In this document: piece by piece, positions 60,418 to 64,000 of the stretch
How the letters are laid out: every line of letters starts with the position of its first letter
Position numbering within the stretch: the stretch's first letter is position 1
Made by a program: the position numbers and the translations under genes
Assembly: GCF_002872075.1 (NCBI RefSeq)
Contig: NZ_PGGU01000004.1
Location: forward strand, 1-64,000
Source of the DNA: Microbacterium aurantiacum
GTDB taxonomy: Bacteria; Actinomycetota; Actinomycetes; Actinomycetales; Microbacteriaceae
Length of the DNA stretch: 64,000 nucleotides
Reading direction: 5' to 3'
The notes under the pieces: model-generated
The model's database searches: none
What the model was told of the DNA's origin: nothing
The model's input: the letters and a program-made list of their open reading frames with translations, nothing else

Positions 60418-61381
60418 CCAGCGCAAGAAGAACACCGCCCAGAAGCGCAAGCCGAAGCGCACCAGCGGAAACCCGGCCAAGCGTCCCATCGTGGAGGCGG
60501 ACCTTGGTCCGGTCACGGCCCGCGATTGGATCGGTGCCGCCCGGCTGCGCACACTTCCGCTCGCCGTCGCACCGGTCCTGATCGGAACCGGTGCCGCGCG
60601 CAGCACCGGCCCGGAGTTCCACTGGGTCATCGCGCTCGCCTGCCTCGCCGTGGCGGTGCTGCTGCAGATCGGCGTGAACTTCACGAACGACTACAGCGAC
60701 GGCATCCGCGGCACCGACGCGCAGCGCGTCGGGCCCGCCCGGCTCACCGCATCCGGACGGGTCAAGCCGCGAACCGTGCTGGTGATCGGGCTGATCTTCT
60801 TCGCGCTCGCCGCAGCCGCAGGCCTCGCGATCATCATCCGCACCGGGCAGTGGTGGATGCTGGCCGTCGGCGCCGTGTGCATCGCCGCGGCGTGGTTCTA
60901 CACGGGCGGCAAGCGGCCCTACGGCTACTACGGCCTCGGTGAGGTCTTCGTCTTCGCGTTCTTCGGGCTCGTCGCGACCCTCGGCACGACCTGGGTGCAG
61001 ATCTTCGACCTGCCGCAGCAGGCGTGGCTCGGTGCGATCGCTGCCGGCCTCTTCGCCTGCGCCGTGCTGCTCGCCAACAACCTCCGCGACATCGATCAGG
61101 ATCGTGCCGTCGGCAAGCGCACGCTGAGCGTGCTCATCGGGCGGCGTGCGACCCAGGTGCTGTACACGGTGTTCGTGCTGGTGCCGTTCGCGATCTCCAG
61201 CTTCCTCGCGCTGCTCTTCCCGATCGCGTGGCTGGCGCTGATGGCGCTCCTCGCGGCGCTCCCGGCCATCCTCATCGTCTGGACCTACCGCAGGGCGCAG
61301 GAACTGGTCGTCGCCCTGGGGCTGACCTCGCTGGGGGCGCTGCTCTACGCCGGTGCGCTTTTCTGGGCGTTCGTGGGCTGA
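60404..61381 (+). CDS. menA: 1,4-dihydroxy-2-naphthoate polyprenyltransferase
   Basis: Membrane prenyltransferase of the UbiA family, 325 aa, joining the prenyl tail to DHNA in menaquinone synthesis. A basic cytoplasmic head (SSQRKKNTAQKRKPKRTSGN) precedes eight or so helices. The two Asp-rich diphosphate motifs are NFTNDYSDGIRGTDAQRVGPARLTASG (first part NDYSD) and NNLRDIDQDRAVGKRTLSVLIG. GTG start inside a long inverted repeat. Followed by the DUF4229 gene, as usual in actinobacteria. Confidence 0.95.
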   Translation: MAASSQRKKNTAQKRKPKRTSGNPAKRPIVEADLGPVTARDWIGAARLRTLPLAVAPVLIGTGAARSTGPEFHWVIALACLAVAVLLQIGVNFTNDYSDGIRGTDAQRVGPARLTASGRVKPRTVLVIGLIFFALAAAAGLAIIIRTGQWWMLAVGAVCIAAAWFYTGGKRPYGYYGLGEVFVFAFFGLVATLGTTWVQIFDLPQQAWLGAIAAGLFACAVLLANNLRDIDQDRAVGKRTLSVLIGRRATQVLYTVFVLVPFAISSFLALLFPIAWLALMALLAALPAILIVWTYRRAQELVVALGLTSLGALLYAGALFWAFVG

Positions 61382-61387
61382 CCGAGG

Positions 61388-61660
61388 TCAGGCCTGTCCG
61401 GTCGCCTCGTCCTCGGCATCCTCGTCGCGCTGTCGCTCCGCCGCGCGTGCGCTGCGCCGCTCGTGCAGCTCCGTCGAGGCCCCGGACAGCGGCGCGCGCA
61501 GGAAGAGCAGGGAGATGCTGGTGCCGATGAGAGCGGCGAAGATCGCCGCCAGCCACCAGAACTCGCGGAAGATCGGGAAGAAGAACCACAAGATCGCGAG
61601 CGGTACGAGGAACGCCAGCAACCGCAGCACGGTGTAGACGAGGAGGGGTGGCAGCTTCAC
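61388..61660 (-). CDS. DUF4229 membrane protein
   Basis: A 90-aa protein with two or three helices (LLVYTVLRLLAFLVPLAILWFFF, EFWWLAAIFAALIGTSISLLFL) and a charged tail (RRSARAAERQRDEDAEDE). DUF4229 genes commonly sit convergent to or beside menA. Function unknown. Confidence 0.87.
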   Translation of the reverse strand: MKLPPLLVYTVLRLLAFLVPLAILWFFFPIFREFWWLAAIFAALIGTSISLLFLRAPLSGASTELHERRSARAAERQRDEDAEDEATGQA

Positions 61661-61683
61661 CCGATCAGTCTACGTTCGCGTCT

Positions 61684-62580
61684 CTATGCGTCGAATCCGA
61701 GCTGAGCGAAGGGGATTCCGCGGACCACGCGACGCCACGGGTGCTCGCCCAGCGACCACAGCAGTCGCGCCTCCAGATCGAGTGCGAGGTCCTCGCAGCC
61801 GATGGGGAGCGGGATCCGGTCGCGTGACAGTGAATCACGATGTCCGCTCCAGAGGACACCGGCCCGCTGCTCATCGGACTGGGAGACGAGATGATGGTCA
61901 CCCCAGCGGACCGCGCCCTGCATGTTCGCGATGCCCGGAGTGTACAGGTCAACCCTCTCGAACCGGTCGTCCGGGCCCCCGGGAACGACGAACTCGCCGA
62001 TCCGGCCGTTCTCGTCGGCCCGGTATTCGCCGATGAGAACCCGGCGGAGCGGCTCGCCGGCGTCATCGAACACGCGTCCGAGGTAGGAGCACCTCAGCGC
62101 CACAGGGTGCACGCGTGTGCGCACCGCGACGAGTGCGACAGCACGCCAGCCCCGGCCCCGCGACCCAGCCAGCCGGCGCGCGATCGGACCGCGGACGCGG
62201 CGGAGCGCTGCGAGGTCGAACTCCCAGATCCCCTGTCCGGTCGCCGCGACGAACAGGCGATCACCGAACCAGGCGAGCCCGCCGGCGTGGATCTGCGCTG
62301 GGACCAGCTCTCCGTCGTCACCTTCGATCGCGAGTGCGACGTCGAGGTGGCGCGAGCGCTCCAGGTCGACGAACGCGATGCGGGATGCGACGTGCCTGCG
62401 CATCCGGTCCTGGCGGAACCAGCTGACGGCCAGCGTGCGCCGGCCCCGCCAGGTGCCGAGATCGATGCCCTGCGGATACCACTTCGTCGTCCAGGATCGT
62501 GCGGTCAGCCACCGCAGATCGACGGTGCCTCGGATCTTCTGCCGCATCGGACGCCAGGTCGTTCCGAATGGCCAGAGCAT
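61684..62580 (-). CDS. Protein of unknown function, possibly beta-propeller like
   Basis: A 298-aa protein with repeated beta-strand-like stretches (GVAWFGDRLFVAATGQGIWEFDL-like, LLWSLGEHPWRR, WGDHHLVSQSDEQRAGVLWSG) and no signal peptide or helix. This looks like part of a beta-propeller or a phytase-like fold, but I recognise no named family. It converges on nothing and stands alone between DUF4229 and the ABC-2 transporter genes. Confidence 0.65.
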   Translation of the reverse strand: MLWPFGTTWRPMRQKIRGTVDLRWLTARSWTTKWYPQGIDLGTWRGRRTLAVSWFRQDRMRRHVASRIAFVDLERSRHLDVALAIEGDDGELVPAQIHAGGLAWFGDRLFVAATGQGIWEFDLAALRRVRGPIARRLAGSRGRGWRAVALVAVRTRVHPVALRCSYLGRVFDDAGEPLRRVLIGEYRADENGRIGEFVVPGGPDDRFERVDLYTPGIANMQGAVRWGDHHLVSQSDEQRAGVLWSGHRDSLSRDRIPLPIGCEDLALDLEARLLWSLGEHPWRRVVRGIPFAQLGFDA

Positions 62581-62640
62581 GCTCCCATCGTCGCCGATCC
62601 GCAGGCGGATTGCACGCCGCGACGAGGGAGCATGCCGTCT

Positions 62641-63420
62641 TCAGCTGCTGCGGCGGATAGAGCGGACTCCGACGATCAGCCCGACCACGGCCACCGCGAC
62701 CGCTGAGACGGCGCCCCACAGCACGGCGCTGCTGCCGAGGTCGCCGGCGAACAGCGCTCGTTCGGCCTGGACGATCCAGTTCACCGGGTTCACCGACGCG
62801 ACCGCGCGCATCCACGCGGGCCCGTCGTCGAGTGGCAGAAGCATGCCGGAGAGGATGAGCAACGGGAAGATCAGCGACTGCTGCACACCCCAGAAGAGCC
62901 ATTCGCGATCCTTCGTGGCCAGCGCCAGCGCGTAGGACAGTGAGCCGAGGCCGACACCGAACACCGCGAGCAGCGCGAGCCCGATGAGGAGTCCGCCGAC
63001 GTGGACGGCGAACCCGAACGGCCAGGCGATCAGCACGATCACGAGCGCCTGGATCACGATCGGTGCGATCTCCTTCAGCGCTCGTCCGACGAGGAGCGAG
63101 GACCGTGCGAGCGGGGCCACCAGGGTGCGCTCGTGCGAACCCGTCATCATCTCGTACTGCAGGTTCGACCCGGTCGCGCCGGTGCCGAACAGCACGATCA
63201 TCACGAGCACGCCGGGAACGAACCACGCCAGCGTCTCGCCCGCCGGCTCGCCGGAGCTCCCGACGAGCAGGGGACCGAACAAGCCGAGGAAGACCAACGG
63301 CTGCAGCAGGCTGAAGATCAGCGTGAAGGGATCGCGGACCACTGGCCGGAGTTCGCGGACGAGGACGTTGCGGGTGTCGCGGGCGAGATTCGGCCGGACG
63401 AGGGTTTCGTTCATGGTCAT
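62641..63420 (-). CDS. ABC-2 type transporter permease (DrrB-like)
   Basis: A 259-aa permease with six helices of the drug-efflux ABC-2 family: ELRPVVRDPFTLIFSLLQPLVFLGLFGPLL, MIVLFGTGATGSNLQYEMMTGSHERTLVAPL, and the end GSSAVLWGAVSAVAVAVVGLIVG. Start codon overlaps the ATPase stop (ATGA). Exports an unknown drug, lipid or peptide. Confidence 0.92.
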   Translation of the reverse strand: MTMNETLVRPNLARDTRNVLVRELRPVVRDPFTLIFSLLQPLVFLGLFGPLLVGSSGEPAGETLAWFVPGVLVMIVLFGTGATGSNLQYEMMTGSHERTLVAPLARSSLLVGRALKEIAPIVIQALVIVLIAWPFGFAVHVGGLLIGLALLAVFGVGLGSLSYALALATKDREWLFWGVQQSLIFPLLILSGMLLPLDDGPAWMRAVASVNPVNWIVQAERALFAGDLGSSAVLWGAVSAVAVAVVGLIVGVRSIRRSS

Positions 63421-64000
63421 GACAGGACTCCGGTCTTCTCGGTCTGGGCCGCCGGCGCCGCGGTCGCGGTGTCGGCGGATTCGGATTCGGATTCGGGTTC
63501 GGCGGTGCCTTCGCCCGCCTCGCGGAGCGTGCGGCCGGTGAGGGCGAGGAACACGTCGTCGAGGGTCGGCGGAACGCCGGTCGCGCTCTGCACGGAGATT
63601 CCGGCGGCGTGGAGCTCACGGATCACGATGGGCAGCAGCCGGTCTCCGTCCGGTACCGCGAGCGAGAGGGATGCGTCATCGAGCGCGACATCGACATGGC
63701 TGAGCCCGGCGACGATCGCTCGCGCCCGGGTCGCATCCGCAGCATCCGCGAATCCGAACGTGAGCAGGTCGCCGGCGAGAGTCGCCTTGAGCGCCGTAGC
63801 GGCGTCGTCGGCGATGATGCGTCCCTTGTCCATGACCATCACCCGTTCGGCATAGCGGTCCGCCTCTTCCAGGTAGTGCGTGGTGAGGAAGACGGTGGTG
63901 CCGTGCTGGATACGCAGGTCGAGGATGTGATCCCAGAGGTTCGCCCGGCTCTGCGGATCCAGTCCTGTGGACGGCTCGTCGAGGAAGATGAGCGGCGGAG
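63417..64000 (-). CDS. ABC transporter ATP-binding protein (DrrA-like), cut by the right edge
   Basis: C-terminal two thirds of an ATPase. Seen from the window edge: Walker B and D-loop LIFLDEPSTGLDPQSRANLW, the H-loop LTTHYLEEADRYAERVMVMDKGRI, and a DrrA-type C-terminal domain (PTLDDVFLALTGRTLREAGEG). The tail is low complexity (PESESESAD) encoded by three GGATTC repeats at 63477-63494. The Walker A lies outside the window. It forms an exporter with the permease. Confidence 0.93.
   Translation of the reverse strand, partial: PPLIFLDEPSTGLDPQSRANLWDHILDLRIQHGTTVFLTTHYLEEADRYAERVMVMDKGRIIADDAATALKATLAGDLLTFGFADAADATRARAIVAGLSHVDVALDDASLSLAVPDGDRLLPIVIRELHAAGISVQSATGVPPTLDDVFLALTGRTLREAGEGTAEPESESESADTATAAPAAQTEKTGVLS

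Noticed and set aside
63477-63494. Three GGATTC repeats at the end of the ABC ATPase gene
   Set aside because: A short simple repeat in a disordered Ser/Glu linker; common slippage product without clear role.
1-64000. CRISPR array, tRNA/rRNA genes, insertion sequences, prophage or integration sites
   Set aside because: I looked for regular direct repeats, tRNA-like cloverleaf ends, transposase motifs and integrase genes and found none that I could support.

Overview
The window is a stretch of chromosome from a high-GC Gram-positive bacterium, most likely a Microbacteriaceae member close to Microbacterium. The reasons are the very high GC content, about 70 tightly packed genes with many TGATG/GTGA stop-start overlaps, many GTG starts, a menaquinone gene (menA) followed by a DUF4229 gene, an actinobacterial Lhr helicase, DUF6421, DUF4916, DUF6412, DUF6766 and DUF7882 genes, and constant use of the words GGCATCC and GGATGCC. 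I saw no rRNA, tRNA, CRISPR array, transposase or prophage. Family names come from recognising protein sequences by eye, not from a database search.

Layout. 1-2537: end of a sugar ABC transporter locus (permease start, binding lipoprotein) and a divergent LacI regulator. 2524-9480: one long minus-strand run, agmatine deiminase-like, amidase, small membrane protein, tryptophan 2,3-dioxygenase (kynA), amidohydrolase, kynureninase (kynU), PaaX-type regulator; a TetR gene and a PLP decarboxylase diverge from it. 11564-17104: alpha/beta hydrolase, isochorismatase-NCS1 permease pair, M18 aminopeptidase, phosphotransferase. 17122-19154: divergent two-component system with a tiny peptide gene between regulator and kinase, then a 483-bp structured intergenic region. 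19638-27617: dehydrogenase, then a stress-like group (CinA domain, CBS protein, DUF6766, FHA protein, two DUF7882 paralogues, LLM flavoenzyme plus TreS-like amylase, SDR), several preceded by the same GTCAACCCCCT box. 27671-35273: EamA exporter, YidC/Oxa1-DUF6412, nitronate monooxygenase, PurU, antiporter and small genes. 35270-38795: PspC membrane protein, PspC-kinase and response regulator. 38808-48778: hexapeptide protein, Nei-type glycosylase, EI24, Lhr, small PspC, propeller-like membrane protein, ABC-F. 49094-64000: secreted EEP enzyme, esterase, DUF4916, phosphatase, threonine aldolase, MFS, SDR-DUF6421 with divergent Lrp, ArsR/DUF5937, cupin, DUF4287, RibD-like reductase, MenA, DUF4229 and an ABC-2 exporter cut by the right edge.

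How genes work together. KynA and KynU would take tryptophan to anthranilate and alanine; the metal amidohydrolase placed between them is a candidate for the missing formamidase step. The PspC genes at 35-39 kb form a complete membrane-sensing two-component locus. The 17-19 kb locus joins a sensor kinase, its regulator and a 15-17 residue peptide.

Most unusual signals. Three genes (amidohydrolase, ABC-F, PspC response regulator) each carry what looks like a different palindromic DNA element inserted in frame, resembling coding palindromic elements known from Rickettsia. Perfect or near-perfect dyads also sit at several start sites (menA, the ArsR-like gene, the TetR gene, the DUF7882 pair), and many genes have a -10-like hexamer 5-8 nt before the start codon, pointing to widespread leaderless transcripts.
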